Position numbers and translations under genes: made by a program. The notes under the pieces were generated by a model. That model did not search any database. It saw only the letters and a list, made by a program, of their open reading frames with translations, and was not told the DNA's origin. Shown piece after piece: positions 8,899 through 21,636 of a DNA stretch of 64,000 nt. The DNA lies in assembly GCF_018687715.1 (NCBI RefSeq), contig NC_056753.1, forward strand, positions 12,902,501 through 12,966,500, written 5' to 3'. The stretch is from Carya illinoinensis (taxonomy: Eukaryota > Streptophyta > Magnoliopsida > Fagales > Juglandaceae). How positions within the stretch are numbered: position 1 is the first letter of the stretch; each line of letters opens with the position of its first letter.

Positions 8899-11800
8899 AA
8901 GTTGTGGTAGGAACTCCCCCGTAGAATCATGAATCTGGACGACATGTTGATTGAGGATGAGCACACCATCTGGGCTCGACTACATCTTGCATTAGTTGCA
9001 TTGGAATCTACTATCCTGCTTTTCCATGAAATGTTGGACGGTCTTAACGACCCTAAGTTTGGTACTTTGCTTTCAAACCCCTTATGGGTGCTGAAGTTTT
9101 CCTAGAATATGGGCCACGTGACTTGTGTTCTCTAGGAAGCTAGTTGGGCCTATGTTGAGGGAAAGAAGCTCTCTAGAGACACTGGACTTATATCACCCGA
9201 GTTACGAAAGTCGCATGGAGGTTGTTGGATTTTATCCCTTGATGGATCTTTGGTTTTGGGGAGGCTGCAAAGCAAGAACTTAGGAAAGTTTCTATGGCCC
9301 CTCTACTACTGAATGGGCCTAAAACAATGTCTTTTGGTGATAGTATTTTAAGGGTATTTTGGAAAAACAATATTTTGATGGCCCCTTTGTTTTGGGGAAA
9401 TGGTTTAAAAACAATTAACTCTTTTGGAAAAATTGTTTATGGAAGTGTTTACTTTTGGGATTTTACATTTGGTACCATATTTAATTATTGTCACCGTCGT
9501 TTACTTTTGGGATTTTACATTTGGTACCATGTTTAATTATTGCCACCGTCCTTAAGTAGTTTAAGAATTTTTTCGCTGCAATTTATTGCATATTGCTAGA
9601 TATAGGTGCATTGCATCTTAACTGTCATGTATGATGGGTATGTAACCTTGTGTTGCATGTCCTGATACTTCAGTCACCGTCCAATCCTAAGAAGGGACTA
9701 GGGGCATCACAATTAGAGAAATTTTATTTAGACACTTGGCAAGATCTTAGTCATACATTGTGAATAGTATTAGACACTTGGCACCAAGAGAAACCATTTG
9801 ATGGATTTTGAAAGAATCAAGGTATGAGATCATGCCAACTAAGTAAAACCCTATTCCATTTGACCAACCAGATTGTGCCAAACTAAAGAGGGTTTCCACC
9901 CTAGTAAAACCCTAACTAGTTGGAATCCAACTGAAAACCAAAAGCATGGTTAAAACCGAAACCTAAACAGTTTTCTCCAAACGCTAACTGAATCGGTTTC
10001 TAGCAATGTGTTTAATCATTTGATTGAATCAATTCCACATACTATTAATCCTTAATATTTATATTATGACATCATTATCCAACCTTTTAAGCCTTGGATA
10101 TTTGATTGGACCAAGAATAATTTGATTTGGGCTTGATAGCAACCCAAACCCTCTTTATACCCCAAATTGAGGCTCATTTGGTTAAGGCCCACGAATTTGG
10201 CCACCTTGGCATTAATTCTTGGCTAAGTATTACACCCTCCATATGGCTAACTAACTCTACCCAAGAAGACACTAGAGTGTACTTCAAGTGAAGGGCTAGA
10301 AGCCACCTCACTCTTCTCCTTCTACACAGCACTTAGAGAGAAATATTTTGGGCTGGTTTTTGTCTACTGATTTGGGTTGTCAAGACCAACACTCAAGCTC
10401 ACTCTTAGCCCTATCATCATCCCTCACTTGTGCAAGAACTTTTCAGCCCATTTCACACTCATTCCATCATTTTTCCCACTTTTTTTAGAAAGAAAACAAA
10501 AGACTCTCTCGGGCAGCTTTTTGAGTTATTTTGCATGCTCATTTCGAAGCTTTCATAAGTATTTTCTCACAACATTTCCTTCATTAAAGTTTTTCATTTT
10601 TTTAGTCTATTTTACATGAATATCTTGTTCCATTTGATGGTCATTTGATTGGTAAAATGTTATTTTAACCCCAGAAAGGTCATTCTGGGCAATAAACTGG
10701 AGAGTGTGTTATATTTTAGAGTGTTTTTGACCAAGCTAATGGATAGATCTAGGTCCAAAATTTTTATGGGGTATTGTTAACATGTGTATATGAATATTGG
10801 TTGAAGATTTGTTGCATGATTAAAGATTTTTTGATGAAATATTTTCTTACATCTAGAAACTTACAAATTGGAAAAAGAAAAACAGTTTCTGTTTTAAGAA
10901 AGTTTAGATCTTTTGTGGTTTAATCTTATTCCAAGGGCTTTGATATTTTTATTTGAGGATCCTAAGCCTCCTTATATACATGTTAGGATGCTATTTTAAA
11001 GATTTTTTTTTTTTTCAAATATATGAATTTTTATGTAAGAGGATATTCGGTTAGGCCAAAGGATTGATGTTTTTGGCTAGATCCATGTTTTGGTTGATTC
11101 CAAAGCATGTGATTTTGAGTTTAAAGGTTGGATTGGTTTTAAGACACGTTTTTAAACCATGTGATGTTTTCGTTTGAAGATCTAATTTTTTTAAGTGTTG
11201 GATCAAGTGGTTGACGAAAACTAGTTAAGAAACAAAAATCTGTTTTGGACTTAGTACTAATTTTTTTAAGTGTTGGATCAAGTGGTAATTTTGGTGACTT
11301 TTGTTTGATGATTCAAAACATGGTTATTCTTAGGCTCTTTCAAAACATGATTTAGTGATTTTTTTAGCCTCTTTCATCTCTTTTGTATCGAAAGTGCTAT
11401 GGACTAGCAATAAGTAAGTTGAGGGTGTGATGAGTGTATGAAAAGTGTACTCCAAATACCCTATTATTGGACTAGAATGTTAAAATGTGAATAGAAATCA
11501 TATGAATTAGTTTATATTCTTGAATTTATTTTTTATTTATTTTAAGATATTTCTAAGCACATTTTTATGTTTAATTTCTGTGACACCCTGGATTTTTCAT
11601 AAGGAACCTTGTTTACATTTTGTATGGATGATGATTTTTGCCTTTGGATTTTTGTATGGAAGATTTCAATAAGCCTTTTCTATTTTTAGGTTGGATTTGG
11701 ATATTTTGGTGTATGGTTCTCTAGCCCACAAGAGGAAATAAAAAAAAAAAATAGGCCCAAGGAAGTAGGCCCATTAGGCCATTTGCTTAGAAGGCCCAAA

Positions 11801-13785
11801 ATTTAGCCATTGGACAAGGAAGAGGTGCCACTTGGCATAAGAAGGAGTTTTTGGTCTTTTTAGAAGAGAACTCATCATTTGGAACCTTGGGAAGAAGCAA
11901 GGATGACACTTGTCAAGCATGCATTGGATTTCTAGAAGAAAAGTGGAAGAAGCAAGATAGGGTTTCAGAATTTGGAAGGATTTTAGGTGCTATTTTGCAA
12001 GGCACAAGCTTCTAAAATGGACACTTATCAAGCTTAGAGCAAAAGAGACTTTTAGAGTTCCAAGATGTGTCATACTTGGGAAAATAAAAAGGCATGTTTC
12101 TAGAAGAATTTCGGAGAGGACAAGAGGGAAGTAGCAAACGGTAAAAAGGGGGGAAAAGGGTTCAAGTGTCACTTAGGGAATGAATAAAAAGTCACCTTAA
12201 GTGACATGTCCATTTTGGCACCCAAGAACATACACACACCCTTATGCCACTTGTCACCCATGCATTGGAAGAATATCTTAGGAAGATTTAGGTTTTTAGT
12301 GAAATGACCTATATATGGACCCCTAAGTACATTGAACCTAGACAATGGAGGAAGGACAAAATGGGAAATGGAGGCATGAGGAAGGCCACTTGTCCATGAG
12401 GGAAATGGAAGGGGGCTTTCACACTTGTCTTTCATGCAATGGTTGGAAAAAACATGGAGAGGCCCAATATAAGGAGATAGCCGAAATAGGGGAGGTCTTT
12501 TTGTCTCCCTAGTGTACTTCGGCCACCACACCCATTTTGTCTCCAGTTTCTTTTTTTCTCTCATTTTTCTAACTAGCCAAACACTTTCACAAACACCACC
12601 ATTTTCACATATCGCCTAGAAACCGCTCTCAATATTTCGAGTAGGAGCTCAACACTTGGAGGTAAGGACCCATTTCACTCTTTCATGTTGAGCATGCAAG
12701 GCCAAATTGAAGAAATCACCTCTTCATTTTCAGTTTTAGGTTTTCTCACACAACCACACACTTTCACTCTAGAAACTAGGGTTTTCTCTTCAAAGAAGAT
12801 GGAACCCTAAGTGTCCTAAGTCTTTTGAATGTGTGAACTCGAGTTTTTAGAGGGATTTGTGTTTTGATTTTTACTTGGAAAGAAAACTAGGGTTTTGACC
12901 TTCAAGAGGTTTCGGCCATAGGGTTTTGGTTTAAAGGAACAGATTTTGAAAAGTACCCTTACACTCACATTCACTCATGTTTCAGAATCTAGGATTTTTC
13001 TTTGTGTATTTGGTTTCTAATATGCTACGTTGTAAATTTAGACTTTTGCTATTATTATCGTTGGATTTTTGTAAGAAAACTTCCAACTTACTCTTGATAA
13101 CACTTGTATTTATTGAGTAAAATCTTGTTTGTTTATTTTGCTTGAATATTGTCATCTTGTTCCATGTATGTATTCGGTTTATATTATGTGTGGGCTTTTG
13201 TATGAATTTTTTTGTTTGAATCTTGTTATTCTATGGTGTTAAATTCAGTTTTTGGTTCAATGCGATGAAATGTCATGTTTTGTGATGCTTTGATTGAAGA
13301 AGGTTTCAAATTTGCTATATAAGGGTTTTGGTTTTACCTTATATATGTGCTATGCATGTTTGTTTGGATGTAAGATTGAGTGAAAACATGAGTTTATAAG
13401 TTGTGACGATGAAAATCCATGTATTGGAAGGCTTGGATATATCGGCCAAGATCCATTTAGGGTTTTAAAATTTTGTTTGATGTTGGCAAGTATGAAATGA
13501 ATATGTTTGCATGTATTCGACGTCGATTGCATGTTCTAATATTTTCAAGCCATGTTGCAAGATGCATGCTATTGTTGAGCTACATGGTTCGGCTTTTTCA
13601 TATTGCATGAGTAAGATAAGGGTGTTATCATGAGTCCATGTCTCATGCATTTGGAACCATGTTTTTGAAAGAAAGAGTCAAGTGTGTTTTATCATGACCC
13701 CAAATGCTACGATGAGGAAATGTCCTAGTGAAATTTTTCAGTCCACTCCGAAGTGTTTAAAGTCGAGTGAAGACCCCTGGGTCGA

Positions 13786-14188
13786 TGTGAAGGGTTGAAT
13801 TTTAGAGAAGTGAGAAGTGTAGCAGCTGTGTTGTAAAGAGGAAGTGCAGAAGTTGTGAAGGGTGCAAGATCTATGTCGTTTGAGTTGTAAATAGACTATA
13901 GTGTCGTTTAGAGTAATACACATACTTTCATTAAATAGAACAGCATCGTTTGAAGCCTTACTTGTAATATGCCTTGCAAAGCGTCATTGTAATTCCTAAC
14001 TGTAATAACAGATTGTTGTTACAGATGTTCAATAAATAGAGGAATGGAAGGAAGGATCCCATATCCCAAATTGTGCAAACAACTTCCCTCTAAAATACTT
14101 CTCTCTCTAGTTCTATCTCTCTCTCTTCTTCTTGATTTTCTTGGAGATTGACTCTCTCGAATGAGTCTACAGAAAAATGCCCATTACA
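13786..14188 (+). repeat. 5' LTR of the chromovirus
   Basis: This 403-bp LTR is paired with 23620-24020. ATAAATAG at 14032-14039 is the likely TATA-type element. The 3' end is CT-rich (14100-14135), as in the partner. Confidence 0.9.
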
Positions 14189-14192
14189 TTTT

Positions 14193-14202
14193 TGGTATCA
14201 GC
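14193..14202 (+). other. Primer binding site (initiator tRNA-Met type)
   Basis: TGGTATCAGC lies 4 nt after the LTR. The first nine bases match the usual complement of the 3' end of plant initiator tRNA-Met, the common primer of this group. Confidence 0.8.
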
Positions 14203-14414
14203 AGCAACATGGCAGAAGGCACACGCTCTTATGCCCAGGTCCTAGATTCAGTAAACCAACTTCGACATTAGCAAGAAAGGCAGTAGAAACAATTGGAGGA
14301 TACTATTTTGATTTTGATCTAGCAATAAGAAACTGTGCGTGCGGATAGAGAAAACCAAGAAAAAAGATTTGTTGAGAGATGCAGTAGATAGAAAAAATTC
14401 CCTTAAATAGGAAT

Positions 14415-15372
14415 GTGAATGGTGAAAGACAGCTTAAAGACACGGATGTGGATGGTACTGACGATGTTGCAGAAGATGTTGGTGGGGTGCATCAAAGGGA
14501 AGGTGGCAAAGGACTTTTGAAGGGTCTTAAGGTTGAGTTTCCAAGATTTGCTGGAAGAAATCTTGAAGCTTGGGTTTACCGAGCAAACCAGTACTTCTTG
14601 TACTATCAGACCCCTCCATGTCAGAGAATCTTTGTAGCATCTTTCCATTTGGATGAGGAAGCCTTAGTCTGGTACCAGAATGCTAGTAATATTGGGCTTT
14701 TTCATTCGTGGGATGAATTCATCAAAGCTCTGCAAATAAGGTTTGGAATGTCTTCATATGATGATCTAATGGAGTCTCTTACCAGGCTTAAATAGGTTAC
14801 TTCTGTTACTCTTTCAAGTTTGAATTTGAAGTTTTATCTAATAGAATTCGTGGAATCTTTGAAAATAATAGATTGAGTTGTTTTTTGAGTGGGCTGAATG
14901 ATGACGTTAGATTGCCTTTAGGATGTTGAATCCTAAGAATTTGAATGATGCTTTTGGCTTAGCTAAGATTCAAGAACAGTATGTGTTGTGTTCTAGGAGA
15001 TCTTGGAGAAATGGGGTTTCTGATTCTTACCAACAGACAGTAACTACTAGTGGGTTTAAACCTACTCATACCCCTTCCATTTTAGGCAAGCCCAAAGTAC
15101 CACCCATATCAAAACTGCCTTATCAGACAGTGACAGATGCACAAATGCAAGATCAAAGAAAGAAGGGCTTGTGTTATTTCTGTGAGGAGAAATATCACCA
15201 GGGTCATAAGTGTACTAAACCCAAGTTGTACTTGTTAGAGGGTATGCAAGAATTACAACCTGAGCTTGAGCAAGTACCTATTTTGTATGATGATCAAGAC
15301 AAGTCTTTAATAGAAGATGGCAAGATGTTAGAAGTTTATGGAGAGTGTGCTGCAATTTCTTTGCAGACCATG
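14415..15372 (+). pseudogene. gag of the chromovirus (decayed)
   Basis: Gag forms the virus-like particle and packages element RNA. The first open part (14415-14795, 126 codons) contains the gag core segment LKVEFPRFAGRNLEAWVYRA and ends at TAG 14793-14795. Coding similarity resumes in another stretch from 14923, where the zinc knuckle CYFCEEKYHQGHKC (CX2CX4HX4C, residues 84-97 of that stretch) is intact. The 14796-14922 interval carries stops and probably a frameshift. The start codon at 14415 is the first plausible ATG; the true start may be further upstream. The product would be truncated and non-functional. Confidence 0.8.
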
Positions 15373-16704
15373 GTGGGTAGTCCCAGCCCTAAGACTATGA
15401 GGGTGGTAGGTCAAATAAAGAAAAAGTCAGCGGTAATCTTGATTGACAGTGGTAGTACACATAATTCTGTGGACTCTACAGTTGTTTCGAGGTGTGGCTT
15501 ACCCATTCAGAATTCAAAAGGGATTCAAGTCAAGGTTGCAAATGGGGAGATGTTGCAAAGTGAAGGAAGGTATGCTTCTGTGGAATTGTTGATATAGGGT
15601 ACAATTTTTTAGGTGGAATTTCATGTTTTGCCATTGGCTAGCTGTGACATAGTATTGGGAGTGCAATGGTTGCAGTCCATTGGTCTAGTACTTTTTGATT
15701 TTGAAAAATTGCACATGCAGTTTACATTTCAAACTAGATTAATTTGTCTACAAGGCATTAATTCTATAAAGAATTGCTTAGTTGATGATAAAGAAATGGG
15801 TAAGGTTTCTATGATGGAACATAAAGGGCTGTTATTACAGCTTATTTATGAAGATCCTCAACCATTGCAGTCTAATAGTGTTGAAGTTGTTTCTGATTTG
15901 ATTGCACAGTTTGCTACTGTTTTTCAAGAACCTAAAAGGTTGCCACCATCAAGATCTCATGATCATCAAATTAACCTAAAGCATGGGTCTGTACCAGTGA
16001 GTGTTAGGCCCTACAGGTATCCTTTTTATCATAAAAGTGAGATTGAAAAGATAGTAAAAGAATTACTTGATTCTGGAGTGATCAGACCAAGCCAATCACA
16101 ATTTTCTTCACCTATTTTGTTAGTGAGGAAAGCAGATGGATCATGGAGGATGTGTATTGATTATCGAGCCTTAAAAGAGGCAACTGTTAAAGACAAATAT
16201 CCAATACATGTAGTAGATGAGTTGTTGGATGAGCTTTTTGGCTCAACAATTTTTTCCAAGTTGGATTGAAGATCTGGGTATCACCAGATTCAAATGAGAG
16301 AGGAAGACATCTCTAAAACTTGTTGGATTGCACTTTGGTCTCACGAATGCTCCTTTTACTTTTCAAGGTCTAATGAATGATGTGTTTCAACCTTTCCTCA
16401 GAAAATTTGTCATTGTATTTTTTTATGACATCCTTGTTTATAGCAAGGATTTGAATTCCCATTTGGAGCATTTGAAACTTGTATTGCAAACCTTGGAGAC
16501 TCATCAATTGTTTGCTAAACAATCTAAGTGCAAGTTTGCTTGTGCTGAAATTGAGTATCTTGGACATCTTATTTCTGATGTGGGTGTAAAGGCTGATCCC
16601 AAGAAGATTGACTCAATGATTAAATGGCCAGTTCCTAAGAACCTTAAGTCTCTAAGAGGTTTTTTAGGCTTAACTGGTTATTACAGGAAGTTCATTAGAG
16701 GTTA
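15373..16704 (+). pseudogene. Protease and reverse transcriptase (first part) of the chromovirus, decayed
   Basis: An aspartic protease motif is seen at VILIDSGSTHNSV (catalytic Asp codon 15445-15447). Two in-frame TAG stops (15595-15597 and 15610-15612) separate it from the RT. The RT blocks present are [56 protein letters not shown] and YLGHLISDVGVKADPKKI. The catalytic block reads FFYDILVYS, so the first Asp of the expected DD pair is Tyr. TGA at 16267-16269, followed by a small deletion and frameshift, breaks the domain. Coding stops at 16704, where element G inserts after FRKFIRG, and resumes at 21637. Confidence 0.85.
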
Positions 16705-17176
16705 TGTGACACCCCCAGATTCCGTTTGGGATTGGAAGGACATCCGAAGCATCGGCACATGCAACACAAGATTACCTGCCCCCGTTCATGACATATAAGA
16801 TGCAATGTTCCTAACATGCATCTAGCATTATGCAATATTCGCAGCAGATAATTTTTTTTTAGCAATACTATGCACCAAACTTATAATATCCCAAATAGTT
16901 AAATCGTAATCCAAGCATACTTAACAAAAATAAACATCCACGAGTCTCAGAAGACTGTAATCTCAAAAACATGGGAGGCCAGACTCCATATTTACATTAC
17001 CAAAATGCACTATTGAGGAAGTTCGTCGAGTAACTCATGTAACTCGACTAACGAGGCCAGAATACTGTCCAAAAACTACCTATGGAAGTTGTAAGCTCCG
17101 TGTCGTGTCTGCGGCGTCTAGTCAACCTCCTTCAGTCTACCAGTGTCTGATCTCTGCTCTGATCCTGACACATCGC

Positions 17177-17199
17177 CTACCATTCGGGGGGAATGGTAG
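17177..17199 (-). other. Hairpin conserved with the A-D LTRs
   Basis: CTACCATTC (17177-17185), GGGGG, GAATGGTAG (17191-17199) form a perfect 9-bp stem. A degenerate version of the neighbouring hairpin (GAAATTT ... AAATCTC) lies at 17216-17236. The pair has the same order as in the other LTR families when read on the minus strand. Confidence 0.65.
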
Positions 17200-17279
17200 T
17201 TGGGACTACCACGGTGAAATTTGATTACAAATCTCAGTAACTTAACAGGAAACTCCCACACAGGTTAAAGATGCATGCA

Positions 17280-17900
17280 TGGCAGTAAAAACATGAATGC
17301 ATAATTAAAGTCGTAAGTAAGCATAACATAACTTGATATATAGCATGGCATAACTGACATAACCTGAACTGAAACATGAACTAAACTTGACTTGACATGA
17401 CATGAACTTGTACTTAAAACATAACATGGACTAGCAACATAACAAGAACGTAAACTTGAAACATAACATGGACTTGAAACATAGCATGAATGTGAATATA
17501 CATGACATAAACATGAACTTGAACTTAATATAAACCTGAGCATAACATGACATAAACGTGAACTTGAGATATAATGTGAGCATGGACGTAACATAACATG
17601 GACGTGAACTTGAACATAACATGTACGTGAACATAACATGACATAAACGTGAACTTGAAACATAACGTGAACATGAACATAACATAACATGAACATGAGC
17701 TTGAACATAACATAAACGTGAACATAACATGATATGACCATGAACTTGAAACTTAACGTGAACATGAACATAACATAACGTGAACGTGAGCTTGAACAGA
17801 ACATAAACATGAACATAACATGATATGAACATGAACTTGAAACTTAACGTGAACATGGACATAACATAACTTGAACGTGAACTTGAACATAATATAACAG
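17280..17900. repeat. Imperfect AACATAACATGAACGTGAACTTGA tandem repeat zone
   Basis: Short units built from ACATAACATG, AACGTGAAC and CTTGAAACAT are reiterated irregularly over about 600 bp. No unit contains a minus-strand stop, so all three minus frames are open together across 17525-17725 and the longest spans 17265-17816. The predicted Phe/Cys/Met/Val/His-rich peptides have no known domain and should not be called genes. Related ATATG/CATG repeats lie at 24240-24390 and 62230-62400 in LTRs B and C. Confidence 0.8.
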
Positions 17901-18073
17901 TAGATTTTACTCCTTCACCGTAGTTCTCGGTAGCGCATAGCCTTGACCGCAGTACCAGGTAGCGCGTATCATCCTTCTGTAGTACGGTAGATTATACTCC
18001 TTCACCATAGTACTTGGCAGCGCACAGCCTTAACCACAGTACCAGGCAGCGTGTATTACCCTTGATCGTAACA
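17900..18073. repeat. Tandem duplication, 87-bp unit
   Basis: GTAGATT-TACTCCTTCACC...GTAGCGC starts at 17900 and again at 17987, with scattered substitutions. It lies inside element G. Confidence 0.8.
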
Positions 18074-21000
18074 TATTGCTTATTCTTAACTTCATGACAT
18101 AAACTTGGAATCTTGTTCAATAGACTTAATTAATAACGTGACCATATGGGTGCTACACGGGTCTTGAGCCGTGTGTCCCTGCCGATTACCGCATCACAAC
18201 ACATGTATCTACACCAGCTGTGAGTGCGTTAATACGTACTCCACAGTTGTTATGGCCCCACGTATTCTACGTGTCACAATTGCTGTATCTCACATAGTGT
18301 ATGCTTCACAGTTGTTGTGGCCCCACACTTCAAGCTCCACAGTTGTGTGGCCCCATGAATTGTTTGTGCTACACTTGCTACGAACACACGTAAAATAAAA
18401 TATGGCACCATCGGCGTTAGTGCCTGGAGCGCTCCGGTGACTAGCTAATTAGGCCCCATTCGCAACCTGTTGACTGTACTTCGTCAACCCAGGGAATTTC
18501 ACACCTATTTAGATACTCCAGCGTGAAAAAAGGAGTTCCACTAGGATATTACCCCATCCTAGCACTTAGGGTCGTGATTGACATGAATAACTTAACATAA
18601 ACGTGATCTGAAACTTGACTTAACATAAACTTGATCTGACTTCTTTATTTAACATGACATACTTGTAATGGTGAATATTACATTATATGACATACATGTA
18701 ACATGTGGCATACTTAATATGGCATACTTATAACATATAGCAATACGTGACAGAATAGATTATGTAACAGATAAATATTTGTGACAGAATAAATCATGCA
18801 TAACAGATAAACATGTAATGAGGTGACATGGCATGGCATATATGATAACATATATACATAAATTGTAGTTCCCTTACCCATCATACATACACAGTAAACT
18901 GATAGTAAGTTAGAAGCTAACTTACCTCGATCGTCGCGTTTTACGAGAATAAAGCGCGAAACACGAGGAACTGTAAGAGGGTATTCTAAAAGTTATAAAT
19001 TTTATTACTAACAATTAGAAATGTGTAAAAGAGACAACTTAGAGTAAAATTACCATTTTACTCTCTACATATGGGAAAATGACCATTTTACCCCTAACTT
19101 AAGGATTTCACATCCTAACTCCAAAAATTTCCAAAATCTTCATTCCTCATGTAAATTTTGTCCTAAACTCAAATATCAACTCAGAAAAATTTAAAACAAA
19201 TCACAACTATGAAAAACATGCTATGGCCGAAACATCCATAGGCCATTTCTCTTGATTTTTGTTGCAATTCCTTCCAACTTCAAAACTCATGCTTAAACCA
19301 AAATTTTGCAACAAACGTCTTCCTATCCTAAGTTTAAAACCATACTTAAAATATTCATTTAGAAAAAGTTAATAATCAACACCAAACTTTTTTGTAAAAA
19401 GATCCAAACACTTGAATCACAAGCTTTGACCTTAAATCAAAATATCTCCAAAAATTCCAAAAAGATAAATCTTACTTCTAACATATTCATAACATCATCA
19501 TAAGATCAACCATGCTTTAAATCATCAAACTAAAGTCACCAAAATCACAAAATAACACTTGGAGTTTTTGGTTTCATACTTAGTCCAAAAACAAAAACTT
19601 TTTCCTCAACTAGCTTTGATAAATCTCTTGATCAATGGCTTAAGAAGGTGAGATCTTTGAAATAAAGCATCACATAGTTTTAAAATGTGTCCTAAAGAAG
19701 ATCCAACCATCAAACTTAAAATCACATGGCTAAAAATCAATAAAACATGGATCTAACCTAAAAACATCAAATCTTAGGCCTAACCGAAATCTTCTTGCAT
19801 AGAAAAATCATATCTTTGAAACAAATACTAAATATCTTCAAAATAACATCCTAACATGAAAATAAGAGACTAGGTATCATCATATAAAAATATCAAAGCC
19901 TTTAGAGTTAGATCAAACTACGAAATATTCAAACTTTCTTCAAATAAAAATTGTTTTGCCACTTCCAGTTTTCAAGTTTCTAGATCTAAGAAAATCTACC
20001 ATCAAAATCTTTATTCATGCAACAAAACCTCAATGAAAACTCTTAAACACATGCTAACAACACTCCATAAAATTTTCAGACCAAGATATGTCCATTAGCT
20101 TGGTCAAAAACTCCAAAAACATACTCTCCAGTTCACGCCCAGAATGACCTTTCCATGGTTAAAAGTACTTTCAACCAATCAAATGACCATGGAATGATAC
20201 GAATAATATATCTATGGAAACTAGACTCAAATAAGAACAACTGTTATGAAGGAGTCATCATGTGAAAATACATAAAAAGGGTCCAAAAGCTTCACGCAAA
20301 AGACCCATAAATCTGCCCGAGAGAGCTCTTTTGGGTTTCTCTCTAAGAACGGGGTGAAGAAGTGATGAAAGGGAAAGAAGTGTGTCTTGCACGACTCAAG
20401 GCTTTTGTATGGGGAAGATATGGACCTGAATGACCTTGATTGGAGGTGGCTATGTGACATAAAGTGGAGAATAGTGAAGGGCAAATGACAGTTTGCAGAA
20501 GCTATGAGGTATGGGGGTTGATGGGGTGGGTTGCTCCATCTCATCAAGACACTATTGGGTGCAGCCAAGGGCAGTGAATGGTCTGCCATGTGGGGGAGGA
20601 AACTTCTTCAAGAAACCTTGCCAAGGTGGCCAAATTCGTGGGTCTTGGTGAGCCTCAACCAAGTGGGCTTCAATTTGGGGTTTAAAGGGGGTTTGGTTAG
20701 GTTTTGAGATGCTATCAAGCCCAAATTCAATTTTTCTTGGCCCAATCAAATTTCTTGGCCCAATAAAAGGTTGGATAATGATGTCATAACAAGAATTTGA
20801 GAAATTAATAGCATGTGAAAGTGATTTAATCAAGTGATTAAACACAATGCTAGAAATTGGATCAAAAAGGGTATGAAGGCCAACTTTAGAGTTTGGGGAA
20901 ACCGTTTAGGGTTTCGGTTTCAACCAAGCTTTTGGAGTTTTAATTGGATTCCAACCATTGAGGGTTTCACTAGGGTTGAAACCCTCTTTGATCTGGCTCA

Positions 21001-21636
21001 ATTTGGTTGATTAGATAAAAAAAAGTTTTGCTTAGGTGGCATGATCTCACACCTTGATTTCCTTCACAAATCCATCTAATGGTTCCTCTTTGTGCCAAGT
21101 GTCTAATACTATTCACTATGTGTGGCTAAGATCTTTCCAAGTAGCTAAATAAAACTTCTCTAACTTAATTTGGACATTCCACATTGTGATTTTAAAAACA
21201 CTGCACTTAGTATGCTTATCGAGGTTACTATTCACTCCAAAGAAATGCATAATAAACTTAGTACTGAAAAATCGTAAATATTCATATTAACCTACAGTGA
21301 AAATTGTTTACCAAAATTTAACCCTGAAGTGCCCCTAAAAATAAATTCACAGTTTCAAACAACTGTTTCGTCCGAAATTATTAAAATGGGTTGTTGTGCT
21401 ATAAAATCCTAAATATTCAACTGAGTCTAGTGGCATAGACTATAACGTATTCTGACACTTCTAACTACCTCAAACAATTAAAATCGCATTTCTGGCATCA
21501 CAGCGAGTGATAAAACTGGTTATGTTGACAGGCTAAAACCTTTGCGATTAGCCGATTCATGAAAACTTATGGAGTTTTCACAAGGTTCCTAAAGTCTATA
21601 GAAATTCCACCATTGAATTTCTAGCAGGCTGTTACA

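Larger units (their letters stand above)
7467..9711 (+). mobile_element. Isolated LTR copy A inserted in the family E LTR
   Basis: This 2245-bp unit runs from TGTGAGAACCC to GGGGCATCACA. It is flanked by ATTAT (7462-7466) and ATTAG (9712-9716), a 5-bp target duplication with one mismatch. Without it the host sequence reads through as in the other copy at 63900-63950. It has a TATA box at 8464 in plus orientation, a GA microsatellite, and the conserved hairpin pair at 8838-8898. No internal region or second LTR is present, so it is a solo LTR. Open frames within it come from microsatellite or chance sequence. Confidence 0.75.
7000..11578 (+). mobile_element. Partial long LTR of family E, split by copy A
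   Basis: 7000-7466 and 9712-11578 are together the reverse complement of the right half of element G (16705-21636): shared are the terminal TGTAAC, AATTCAATGGTGGAATTTCT, GACACTTGGCA and GGTCATTCTGGGC blocks in the same order. The two pieces join cleanly if 7467-9711 is removed. The right end does not reach the terminus seen in G; it stops where LTR B starts. Scattered open frames (such as 10377-10619) are low-complexity and have no domain. Family G/E appears non-autonomous, since no coding domain is seen in either copy. Confidence 0.65.
16705..21636 (-). mobile_element. Element G: 4.9 kb isolated long LTR (LARD-type) inserted in chromovirus pol
   Basis: It starts TGTGACACCCCC and ends GGCTGTTACA, with a perfect 5-bp duplication GGTTA at 16700-16704 and 21637-21641. 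Removing it rejoins the pol reading frame. No gag/pol similarity and no internal LTR repeat is visible, so it is probably one very long LTR, though a non-autonomous element lacking recognisable parts is possible. It is called minus because its right half is the reverse complement of the plus-oriented family E copies. Inside are two tandem-repeat zones (17280-17900 and 17900-18073) and CCACAGTTGT...GGCCCCA repeated at about 18240, 18307 and 18338. Open frames here are repeat artefacts. Confidence 0.8.

Noticed and set aside
17265..17862. Minus-strand proteins of 183 and 143 residues
   Set aside because: All three frames are open because of a stop-free repeat. The composition is Phe/Cys/Met/Val with no domain.
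18171..18398. 75-residue Cys-containing peptide
   Set aside because: It lies in the CCACAGTTGT-type repeats of element G and has no signal peptide or known motif.
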